A DNA stretch of 18,044 nucleotides from JBGOUJ01 sp041477005 (lineage in GTDB: Bacteria > Acidobacteriota > Terriglobia > Bryobacterales > JACQDG01). The stretch is taken from the NCBI GenBank assembly GCA_041477005.1, contig JBGOUJ010000087.1, positions 1-18,044 on the forward strand, in the 5' to 3' direction. The notes under the pieces were generated by a model. It searched no databases. It was not told where the DNA came from and was given only the letters and a program-made list of their open reading frames with translations. Made by a program: the position numbers and the translations under genes. Of this stretch, positions 6,344-13,638 are shown in pieces; within the stretch, counting starts at the first letter, position 1, and each line of letters starts with the position of its first letter.

Positions 6344-9300
6344 TCAGAACATCAATTTCAGTGCGAACTGCAGAATGCGGGGGTCGAGTGCGCTGGTGAG
6401 GCGGCCGTAAGTGCCGGAAGTCAGGCTGTCGCTTCGCGGCCCGGCGAAGTTCGGCCGGTTGAAGAGATTAAACGCTTCCGCCCGAAACTGCAGCCTCGAC
6501 TCCCGGTACAGAATAAAGTCTTTGGCCAGCGAGAAATCCACGTTCGCCAGCCCCGGGCCGATAATGATGTTGCGGCCGGAGGTACCAAAAGTACCTAAGG
6601 CGTTCTGGGCAAAGGCCTTGGTGTTAAACCATTCGAGCACTGGATCCCGATTCGGGTCCTGCCGGGCGCTCCGGCTGGTATTCCCGATTAAATCCGAACG
6701 GTCGGCGCCCACGCCGGAGCGTGAATTATCGAGGCCGCTATTGACGCTGTACGGCGCCCCCGATTGCAGCGAGAGCACTCCACTGGTCATCCACCCGCCC
6801 AAGAGATGCTGCACCAGCGCCGACTGGCTGGCCGGTCGAGGCAACTGCCACAGCCCCGAGGTCACAAACCGCTGCGCATGCTGAAAGTCGGACGGCCCGC
6901 GATTGAAGGCAAAGTTGAATGGGTTGGCATAGCTGGGCCATAAGGTGCCCGCGCCGGAACCCTGGTCAATGGATTTAGCCCACGTATAGTTGGAAAAGAT
7001 TGTAAAGCCATGACTGAAGCGCTTGTCCATGGAAACCTGCATCGAGTTGAAGCTTGAATTTCCGGTGCTGTCCAGCACCGTAATGTTTTGGAACGCCGGC
7101 CCATACGGCCTCCGGCTCAAGGTGTTCGCCGTGGTGGACTGGCCGGGGATATAAATCGCGGGATTTTCCTCCCACCCTTGCATCAAGTGGGTGCCCTTCG
7201 AGCCTGCGTAGGCAAGCCGCACCACCCAGTCGCGATGGACTTCTCGCTCGACGGTGAGGTGGAAGCTCTGAATATATGCGGTTTTGAACTTGTTCGGCCA
7301 GGTCGCTGCAATCAGGCTTTGCGGGAAGAAGACGTCGCGCGGAGGCGGGAAAGGCAGCGGGAATGGGCTATTACCGGCATAGGGGTCGCTGAGCGGGCCG
7401 GGCGGCGGGACCAACGCCACGCGCGTTCCATAAGGCGCTCCGGTCTCGAATATGTTCGTGATGGCGCTTTCCGGAGACGCATCGTAAAACACGCCGTAAG
7501 CGCCTCGCACGCTGGTGCGGGCATTGCCGAAGGGCGCCCAGGCGAAGCCTACCCGCGGGGCAATGTTACTGTAGTCAACCGGGGTTCCTCCTCTGGGCAC
7601 TCCCGGATCGCCGACAAAGAGGAGGCCGGGCGGGGCGTTGGTATAGACCCGGCTTTGGGAACCAGGCCGGAAGAGGGCGGTTCGGTTGCCGTCATCCACG
7701 TATGGGATGAACGGCTCGTAACGAACCCCCAAGTTCACCGTTAGCCTGGGCGTGACGCGGATGTTGTCCTGCACAAAAGCCACGTAAGTGGGAAAGTGCT
7801 GGTCCGCCTTCTCTCCGAACGCGCTCTGCTGCAACTGCGATGACAACCCGAGGAAAAAGTCAGACACGCCGTAGCCGCTGTAATTGCCCGCGAACGTCAT
7901 GGAAGGGTTCAGCAGGTAGGAATAACTCTTGTGCAGCCACTGGTATCGGTACTCAAACCCCAGGCTGATTTCGTGCCGCCCCGCCGTCCAACGAAGCGTG
8001 TCCGCTGCGGTGTAGTCATTGGGCGATGTAATGCTGTTTCCACCGGCCGAGGCGGTAAAGGCTCCGTTCACGCTCAAATTGAAAACGTGGGTTTCGCTGC
8101 GGACGTTTTTCATCCCCAGGTCTCCAAAGTTAGTGAGCCAGGCCTCCTGGCCCGTCGACGTCCTGCGATTGAGCGAAAACTGCGCCTGATTCAGCAAGGT
8201 CGGACTGAAGATGTGCGTTTCACTGAGCGACAGGTTGTGGTTGGGAATGGTCAGCTCGTTGACTACGGCAAAGACCAGCGGCGAGGCAAACGGCGGCACA
8301 TGATAGTAATTGTAGAGATACCGGCCTGTGACCGTGTCTTTCGAGCTGGGGTTGTGGTCGATCCTCAGGACGACCTGCCGCCCTGAATTGGTGTTGGGCA
8401 CCGTGTAATTCAGCAAGCCAGTGTCGGCCTGGGTAGGTAGTGGCAACAGCTTCTCGATCACATTCCGGGCGACCGCGTCCTCCCGTGAACTCGGGATCCG
8501 ATTTCCGGGGAAGGCCTGGTTGTTCAAAGGATCAATGACAGCCTGGCTGCGCGCGGAGAAATCGCCGATGCGCTGGGCGGCGGTCGGCACGACCGTGATG
8601 TTGCCGGAAGGGGTCTGCACCTGGCGGGTCTCCTGCTCGGAGAAAAAGAAGAACGTCCGGTCCTTGCCGTTGTAAACGCGCGGGATGTACACCGGCCCGC
8701 CCACGGTTCCGCCGAACTGGTTCCGCTTCAGCCCGTCGGTTTGCGTGGCGAAAAAGTTGCGTGCATTGGTGTTCGCATTGCGGAGGAACTCGAACAGGCT
8801 CCCGTGGACCGCATTGGTCCCGGAGCGCGTTACGGCATTGACGATGGCGCCGGCGCTACGGCCGAATTCGGCGCTGAAGTTGTTCGTTTGCACGCTGAAT
8901 TCCTGGAGCGCGTCGGGGTTGGGGAAGGCCAACGCCACGTTGGTATACGTGTCGTTATGAGAAGCGCCATCCAGAGCGTAATTGACCATGTTGCCGCGGG
9001 CCCCATTGGCGGCAAATCCGGGCTGCACGATGTTCGGCGCCGAGCTTCCCTGCCGCAGACCGCTGGTGTCATTGGTCCCGTAGATCCCAGGCACCAAAGC
9101 GACAAGCTGCGTAGCATCACGGCCGTTCAGAGGCAGCTCGCGGATCCGCCGCTCGTCGACCACTGACTTTAGAGTCGCGGTCTGAAGATCTACGGTCGAG
9201 ACGTTGGCGGTCACCTCCACGCTTTCCGAGACCAGGCCCACCTCCATCACGAAGTCGATGCGAGCCGCCTGGTCCACTTCGAGAGTCATTCCCGTCCGCG

Positions 9301-9574
9301 TGATCGGCCGGAAGCCGTCCTTGTGAACCGACACGCGATATTTGCCGGGCGGCAGAATCGGGACGCTGTAATAGCCCAATTCGTTGGAGTTCGTTTCTCG
9401 CCTGATTCCGGTCTCCTCATTGTTCACCGCGATCTCCGCTCCCGGAATCACGGCGCCGGTGGGATCAGTGACTCTGCCGGCGATCTGAGCTGTTTGCTGC
9501 GCGAGAGCGACAGGAGCGCCTGCGAGCCAGACCCCTGCCGCCAAAGTAAGAAGAACTACACACCTTTTGCTCAT
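6344..9574 (-). CDS. TonB-dependent receptor-like outer membrane protein with N-terminal CarboxypepD_reg domain
   Basis: 1076 residues, of the large Oar-like group that is abundant in Acidobacteriota. Seen: a signal peptide (residues 1-25, ending ALAQQ); a carboxypeptidase-regulatory-like beta-sandwich at about 28-112 (IAGRVTDPTGAVIPGAEI, GYYSVPILPPGKYRVSV); a plug-like region from about 120 containing RELPLNGRDATQLVALVPG and, further on, QEFSVQTNNFSAEFGRSAG; then a long beta-barrel with periodic aromatic strands, ending in FALKLMF with the terminal Phe typical of outer membrane barrels. The ATG has GGGGG five bases upstream (9580-9584). There is no STN-type signalling domain between signal and plug. 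It lies 120 bp downstream of an anti-sigma gene on the same strand, so it may belong to that regulon. Ligand unknown; the neighbours suggest an amino-sugar glycan, which is only a hypothesis. Confidence 0.9.
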   Translation of the reverse strand: MSKRCVVLLTLAAGVWLAGAPVALAQQTAQIAGRVTDPTGAVIPGAEIAVNNEETGIRRETNSNELGYYSVPILPPGKYRVSVHKDGFRPITRTGMTLEVDQAARIDFVMEVGLVSESVEVTANVSTVDLQTATLKSVVDERRIRELPLNGRDATQLVALVPGIYGTNDTSGLRQGSSAPNIVQPGFAANGARGNMVNYALDGASHNDTYTNVALAFPNPDALQEFSVQTNNFSAEFGRSAGAIVNAVTRSGTNAVHGSLFEFLRNANTNARNFFATQTDGLKRNQFGGTVGGPVYIPRVYNGKDRTFFFFSEQETRQVQTPSGNITVVPTAAQRIGDFSARSQAVIDPLNNQAFPGNRIPSSREDAVARNVIEKLLPLPTQADTGLLNYTVPNTNSGRQVVLRIDHNPSSKDTVTGRYLYNYYHVPPFASPLVFAVVNELTIPNHNLSLSETHIFSPTLLNQAQFSLNRRTSTGQEAWLTNFGDLGMKNVRSETHVFNLSVNGAFTASAGGNSITSPNDYTAADTLRWTAGRHEISLGFEYRYQWLHKSYSYLLNPSMTFAGNYSGYGVSDFFLGLSSQLQQSAFGEKADQHFPTYVAFVQDNIRVTPRLTVNLGVRYEPFIPYVDDGNRTALFRPGSQSRVYTNAPPGLLFVGDPGVPRGGTPVDYSNIAPRVGFAWAPFGNARTSVRGAYGVFYDASPESAITNIFETGAPYGTRVALVPPPGPLSDPYAGNSPFPLPFPPPRDVFFPQSLIAATWPNKFKTAYIQSFHLTVEREVHRDWVVRLAYAGSKGTHLMQGWEENPAIYIPGQSTTANTLSRRPYGPAFQNITVLDSTGNSSFNSMQVSMDKRFSHGFTIFSNYTWAKSIDQGSGAGTLWPSYANPFNFAFNRGPSDFQHAQRFVTSGLWQLPRPASQSALVQHLLGGWMTSGVLSLQSGAPYSVNSGLDNSRSGVGADRSDLIGNTSRSARQDPNRDPVLEWFNTKAFAQNALGTFGTSGRNIIIGPGLANVDFSLAKDFILYRESRLQFRAEAFNLFNRPNFAGPRSDSLTSGTYGRLTSALDPRILQFALKLMF

Positions 9575-9660
9575 ATTTACCCCCGAAGCTCTTTCAAGGC
9601 TGACTGGCGCTAACCTGGACGCCAGCCCCCCTGCGCACCACCCGTCGTTTGGCCGGGTGT

Positions 9661-9694
9661 TCTGACTTCTGGCTCTCGACTTCTGTCTTCCAGT
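9661..9694 (+). repeat. 7-bp tandem repeat array, about 5 units (tctgact-like)
   Basis: Period-7 units tctgact, tctggct, ctcgact, tctgtct, tccagt(t) fill the end of the spacer between the TonB-type gene and the anti-sigma gene, running into the anti-sigma stop codon. It is the third distinct heptamer array in this window. It lies in the presumed 5' leader or intercistronic region of the TonB gene. Confidence 0.75.
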
Positions 9695-11731
9695 TTAATC
9701 GGGCCGCTGCGCTGATGATAACATCTCCGGACGAAACTCTTTTCCCACCAACTGCGCCTCCAGCGCCCGAACATTGCTGTCTAGCCGGGTGAACGCCCCT
9801 CGAAGTTCCCCAGCGGCCAAATCGACCGGCTTCCCATTCAGGCCGGCTCCTGCAAACAGCGCCTGCACCAATCCATCCATTTTCTGGATCGTGTCGAAGA
9901 CGGCAAGCGCGCCGGCGCTCCAGGTCAGATCCGATGAATCTTCCCCGGCTGTTGGCGGCATCGACTCGCCGGCCACCAGGGCCAATACCGGTTCCAGTAG
10001 ACGCTGTGTGCGGTCGGACCTCGCTCGCAAGGCCGTCAGGTGATCCCGGAGCATGGCTTCCAGCAACCACCTGGATTGCGGGCGCAGCAGTGCCTCCTGC
10101 TTACCTCCGTAGCGCTCGGCCAGGCGGCGCAGGGCCCAAGCGTGCGCCAGGGCCTTATCCGAAGCCGAGGCTGCTTCATTTGTGAGTTCCGTGATCTGCC
10201 GCCCCCTACCGCCGTTCTTGGGATCTCCACGGTCTCGAAAAAATCGCTCCAACTGATCCTGAATGGGGAGAGCGCTCGCGGAAGTGTGGGTCACTTGCCG
10301 GGTTGGGACGGCCGGCGAGAGCACCTCAACTGCCGCCTCTTCGACCGTCCGGAGATCGACTCGCACCCAAGAGGCCGATTTCAGTTGCGCCAGCGAGTTG
10401 AGCAGTTCCGCCTTGCGTTCCGGGGCAGTGGCCAGCCCGCGAACTTGGATGTAACCGGCAGCGTCCCGGGCAACTTCAATGGGTTCTCCCAGGCAGGCTC
10501 CGGCGCGATGCAGCACATAATAAGCGTCGATTTCGGCCGTCTCCAGCGCTGCTGGGTCTGTGTGGGCCTCCGCGACTGTGGGCGTGCTGGGTGGCCTGGC
10601 AATGGCCCCCGAACGGGGGACCGCGGCGCGCACTACCGGCGCGGCCAGGGTAGCGTCGGGCTGGAACACAGTCGGCGTCAATCGTTGCAGCGGCACCGCT
10701 TCGTCCCGCTCGACCGCCAGGCACAACTCCACTTCCCGATCGCCATCCGTAAAGCGGATTCGCTCCAGACGCGGCCGGTACGTTCGGATATCCACTTCCA
10801 GGACCATCTCAACCCGGAGCCGGGCGTTGGCTCGCTGAGCGGAGAGCCGGATTGCAGGCTCCCCCTCTTCGGACCGAATTCTTTCGGCCCGCAGCATCAC
10901 GCCGTCTTCATCGAGGAAGACGGCAAGATCCGACGCGAAGGCAATGGGACGCCATCGCCGGCCCTGCAGCCATCGCAGGAACCCAGCTTCGATCTGGTCC
11001 ACTCCCAGCCCCTCGGGGGACAACTGGGCGAGGGAAACCGCCTTCGCACGTCTCTCGGCTACCGAAACCACGCCCGGCGCCATCCCCGGGTCGTAAGCGA
11101 ACTCCTGCCCCTGCCGGGGCCTCCAAACCGCGTACTCCAGCCGGCCGCCGTCGTCGCGCCACTGCGAGGCGAAGCGCCCGCCATCCGGCTCCGACCATAC
11201 ATCCAGGCGGCTGCGGCGCCGGCGCTCGACCGGCTTGATTTCAGAAATCTGGACGCGAAAGCTCTGATGGACGGGAAGCGCCACCTGGTGCACGCTGCTC
11301 TCAAACTGGCGGACGCCGGCCAGAACTTCGAACGGCTGCGGACTGCGCAGGCGGGGGAAAGCCCAAGTGCCGAGCGCCGCCAGGCAAACCAGCAGGCCGG
11401 TGGCTACGGCGATCCAGGCGCGCCTCGAGGCTGTAGGTAGAAGCGTGAGCTGCGGGACAGGCTCCAGGTTCTGCTCCAGCCGCTCCTGCCACGCTGAGAA
11501 CCGGCGCCTGGCGCCGGCCATCCGATCGGGCCCGGGGAACAGCGGGTTCGCCAGCGCCTTGGCCACGGCTTGCGCCTGCTCTTCGATCTCGGCCAGCCGG
11601 GCCCGGCATTCCCAGCACGCCTTCAGATGCTTCTTGACCAGAGCGTCGGCGCGAAGCGAGAGCTCGCCGTCCAGGTGGCCGAGCAGCAGATCGTCACTGC
11701 AGTGTTTTTGCAATGGCCTTTTCCAAATCAT
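9695..11731 (-). CDS. Anti-sigma factor: zinc-finger N-terminus, one membrane helix, long C-terminal region
   Basis: 678 residues. The N-terminal 45 residues form a zf-HC2-type anti-sigma module: H10/C11, then HLKACWEC with H35, C39 and C42, the HxxxCxxC zinc-binding pattern that binds ECF sigma factors. A single membrane helix follows at about 105-124 (AWIAVATGLLVCLAALGTWAF), so the module would be cytoplasmic and the remaining 550 residues periplasmic. Around residues 430-470 there is a BON-like stretch (YIQVRGLATAPERKAELLNSL, then WVRVDLRTVEEA). The rest I do not recognise. Many zinc-finger anti-sigma factors are only 200-300 residues, so this is unusually long. The ATG at 11731 lies inside the sigma gene, overlapping it by 38 bp, which implies translational coupling. 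Function: probably holds the adjacent ECF sigma factor inactive until a periplasmic signal is sensed. Confidence 0.82.
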   Translation of the reverse strand: MIWKRPLQKHCSDDLLLGHLDGELSLRADALVKKHLKACWECRARLAEIEEQAQAVAKALANPLFPGPDRMAGARRRFSAWQERLEQNLEPVPQLTLLPTASRRAWIAVATGLLVCLAALGTWAFPRLRSPQPFEVLAGVRQFESSVHQVALPVHQSFRVQISEIKPVERRRRSRLDVWSEPDGGRFASQWRDDGGRLEYAVWRPRQGQEFAYDPGMAPGVVSVAERRAKAVSLAQLSPEGLGVDQIEAGFLRWLQGRRWRPIAFASDLAVFLDEDGVMLRAERIRSEEGEPAIRLSAQRANARLRVEMVLEVDIRTYRPRLERIRFTDGDREVELCLAVERDEAVPLQRLTPTVFQPDATLAAPVVRAAVPRSGAIARPPSTPTVAEAHTDPAALETAEIDAYYVLHRAGACLGEPIEVARDAAGYIQVRGLATAPERKAELLNSLAQLKSASWVRVDLRTVEEAAVEVLSPAVPTRQVTHTSASALPIQDQLERFFRDRGDPKNGGRGRQITELTNEAASASDKALAHAWALRRLAERYGGKQEALLRPQSRWLLEAMLRDHLTALRARSDRTQRLLEPVLALVAGESMPPTAGEDSSDLTWSAGALAVFDTIQKMDGLVQALFAGAGLNGKPVDLAAGELRGAFTRLDSNVRALEAQLVGKEFRPEMLSSAQRPD

Positions 11732-12254
11732 TCGAGACCGGCTCCCCCATCGACCTTCGGTGCGCCGCTTTTTGAAGTTTTCGCAAAGCCCGTGCGAGCA
11801 GGGTGTTCACCGAGTTGGGGCTGATGCCGAGATGAACGCCAATCTCCCGATACTTCATGGCCTGCATCCGCAACAGGATCACTTCCTCTTCGCGCCGGGT
11901 CAGTACCGCAAAAAGCCGAGTCGCGTCGTCGCGCTCCATCTCCGGCTCCTGGGGTTGGACCCGCCCGCAAGGCAGCGACTCGATCGCCTCCAGGGACTCG
12001 TGCAGAACGCCATCTCGCCGGTGGTGGCGAATCTGCTTGCCGATCTGCCGCCGCACCACGCACAGGGTCCATCCTTTCGGGCTGTCGATTTTCTGCCCCT
12101 GGCGCAAGGCGCGATACAGGAGCATAAACGTCTCCTGGGCCAAGTCTTCGGCCGCCTCCAGGCTCCCGCTGCCTCGGTGGGCATACCGCACCAGGGCCGG
12201 GTACCAGGACTCGAAGAGCGAGTGCACCAATGCAGATGCTTCCGCCCGCTTCAT
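11694..12254 (-). CDS. ECF-type RNA polymerase sigma factor
   Basis: 186 residues with the two-domain layout of group 4 (ECF) sigma factors. Region 2 covers about 10-75, with AAEDLAQETFMLLYRAL (the -10 recognition and core-binding helices) and SPKGWTLCVVRRQIGKQIR. Region 4 covers about 115-165, with LTRREEEVILLRMQAMKYREIGVHLGISPNSVNTLLARALRKLQK, a clear helix-turn-helix for the -35 element. There is no region 1.1 or 3. The next gene on the same strand is a zinc-finger anti-sigma factor that overlaps its 3' end by 38 bp, the standard autoregulated pair. ATG at 12254 has no obvious Shine-Dalgarno. An AT-rich TATATA at 12278-12283 could be part of a promoter, but I cannot define a matching -35. 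Targets are unknown; the TonB-type gene downstream is the nearest candidate. Confidence 0.92.
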   Translation of the reverse strand: MKRAEASALVHSLFESWYPALVRYAHRGSGSLEAAEDLAQETFMLLYRALRQGQKIDSPKGWTLCVVRRQIGKQIRHHRRDGVLHESLEAIESLPCGRVQPQEPEMERDDATRLFAVLTRREEEVILLRMQAMKYREIGVHLGISPNSVNTLLARALRKLQKAAHRRSMGEPVSNDLEKAIAKTLQ

Positions 12255-12673
12255 GTTGTTCTGTTGCCAGGGTTCAGTATATAAAGTGAGCGGGCAGCGG
12301 CGCTTTCGCGACAGCCGAAAGAAAAATATTCAGCCTCTCAACCCGGGACACTCCGGAGGGCGCGTGACCGGACCGGGGGAGTTGGGGGAGGAAAGGGCCG
12401 GGCTTGCTGATCCAGGGTAGTGCGGTGAGGCGGGGGAAACGCGGGGAAATTAGGGATCGATTGAGGTTTAAGGCGAGAATGCCGCGAATGCGGGGGCGGC
12501 GGTTGGGGCTGGCTGAGGGCCCTGGCGTTGACACGGGAGGATGGTCGGTGGTGTAATGCGGTCCGTCATCAGTTCGAGGTGTGCGGCGTGAGTCGGATTC
12601 GAGCTGGATGGGCCGTTCGCGGTCGGGTCGTCCGGAACGACTCGGATGCCCGGACAGGAGCCGCGGCACTCTT
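12255..12673. other. Intergenic spacer between divergent sigma factor and XamI-type genes
   Basis: About 420 bp of G-rich sequence with no reading frame that resembles a known family. Its left end must contain the sigma factor promoter (AT-rich patch at 12278-12283) and its right end the endonuclease start region, with AGGAG at 12656-12660 thirteen bases before the ATG. One plus-strand frame extends the endonuclease frame upstream to 12581, but the added residues are Arg/Ser-rich and not part of the family. No tRNA gene or direct repeat that would mark an insertion edge was seen. Confidence 0.5.
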
Positions 12674-13633
12674 ATGAAGCCGAGACGAATCAACGCCGAC
12701 AAGCCGCACCTCTGGAAGGCGGATGTCGCCGCCTCGGTTGACCAGTTCAACCAGTGGTTCATGAAGTTCGCTCCCGAAGCGTTTCGGTCGACACGAATCA
12801 AGACGACGGAGCACGTCAAGACGGCGCTCCTTGCCACAAACGACCTCCGCAACCTCGACGCGGCGACCCTGCGAGGTAACCCCGGAGCGTTACCGACGCT
12901 CCGCATGTGCACGGCTCCGCCCTTGGCAGTAGACCGTTTGATCGGGCTTGCCAAAGCGAGCAAGAATCTCGTCAGCCGAATGGAGAGGGAAAGCTCCCCG
13001 CACGAATGCCGGCCGCAGATCTCGACATCGAGTTGAAGGCCCTGTGCCACATCTTGGCGAAACTGTTGGACCGCGACATCTTCCCGTGGCTCGGCGGGAG
13101 TCAGAATCCCAACGACCACGAACGTGAACGAGCATCCACAATCGTTGCCGATCGCCTATGCAGCGCAGTCGCCAACCCGATCGTCCGCAACGCCCAAGAG
13201 CAGCGGCAGCTCGCACTGATCGGTCAGTACCTGGACAACCGAGGCTATCGGAAGCAGGCGCATCCGGCTGGGAAACCGCTGAAAGACATGGAGCCTGGCA
13301 CTTACGCGTTTCGGATGAATCTTACCTGTCGGCAGGGCGCTCAAGGTAAACATCCCGGCTGACGTGGTGATTCAGCCCAGAAAGCCCCGCAAGGATCGGC
13401 TGCCCATCCTCATCGAAGCCAAGTCGGCGGGCGACTTCACGAACACGAACAAGCGCCGCAAGGAAGAGGCGACGAAGATCCATCAACTCCAGGTGACCTA
13501 CGGCGCGACGGTGCCGTTCGTCCTGTTTCTCTGCGGCTACTTCGGAAGCGACTATCTGGGCTACGAGGCAGCGGAGGGGTTAGACTGGGTGTGGGAGCAC
13601 CGCATCGACGACCTTCTCAAGCTGGGGCTGTAG
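12674..13633 (+). pseudogene. XamI-type type II restriction endonuclease gene, broken by two frameshifts
   Basis: Three consecutive plus-strand fragments in two frames together give one XamI-like endonuclease (RE_XamI family; XamI is reported to recognise GTCGAC). Fragment 1 (12674-12992) runs from HLWKADVAASVDQFNQWF to NLVSRMERE. Fragment 2 (12990-13323) runs KLPARMPAADLD, LLDRDIFPWLGG, IVADRLCSAVANPIVRNAQE to YAFRMNL. Fragment 3 (13324-13633) runs LKVNIPADVVIQP, LPILIEAKSAGDFTNTNKRR, VLFLCGYFGSDYLGYEAAEG to DDLLKLGL. The first shift is explained by one missing A in the AAA at 12990-12992, the second by one extra T at 13322-13323; together they restore frame and a length of about 319 residues, close to the family. 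The PD-ExK core (D in PADVV, then EAK) is intact in fragment 3. The gene ends five bases before its methyltransferase. Either a decayed nuclease or two sequencing errors. Confidence 0.85.
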
Positions 13634-13638
13634 GCTGC

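Noticed and set aside
10040..11440. 466-codon plus-strand frame opposite the anti-sigma gene
   Set aside because: Low-complexity Arg/Gly/Pro-rich translation with no domain, and a convincing zinc-finger anti-sigma protein lies on the other strand.
12988..12994. Programmed -1 frameshift at GGGAAAG in the endonuclease gene
   Set aside because: The heptamer is in the wrong phase for X-XXY-YYZ slippage from the incoming frame, and a second, opposite shift would be needed 330 bp later.
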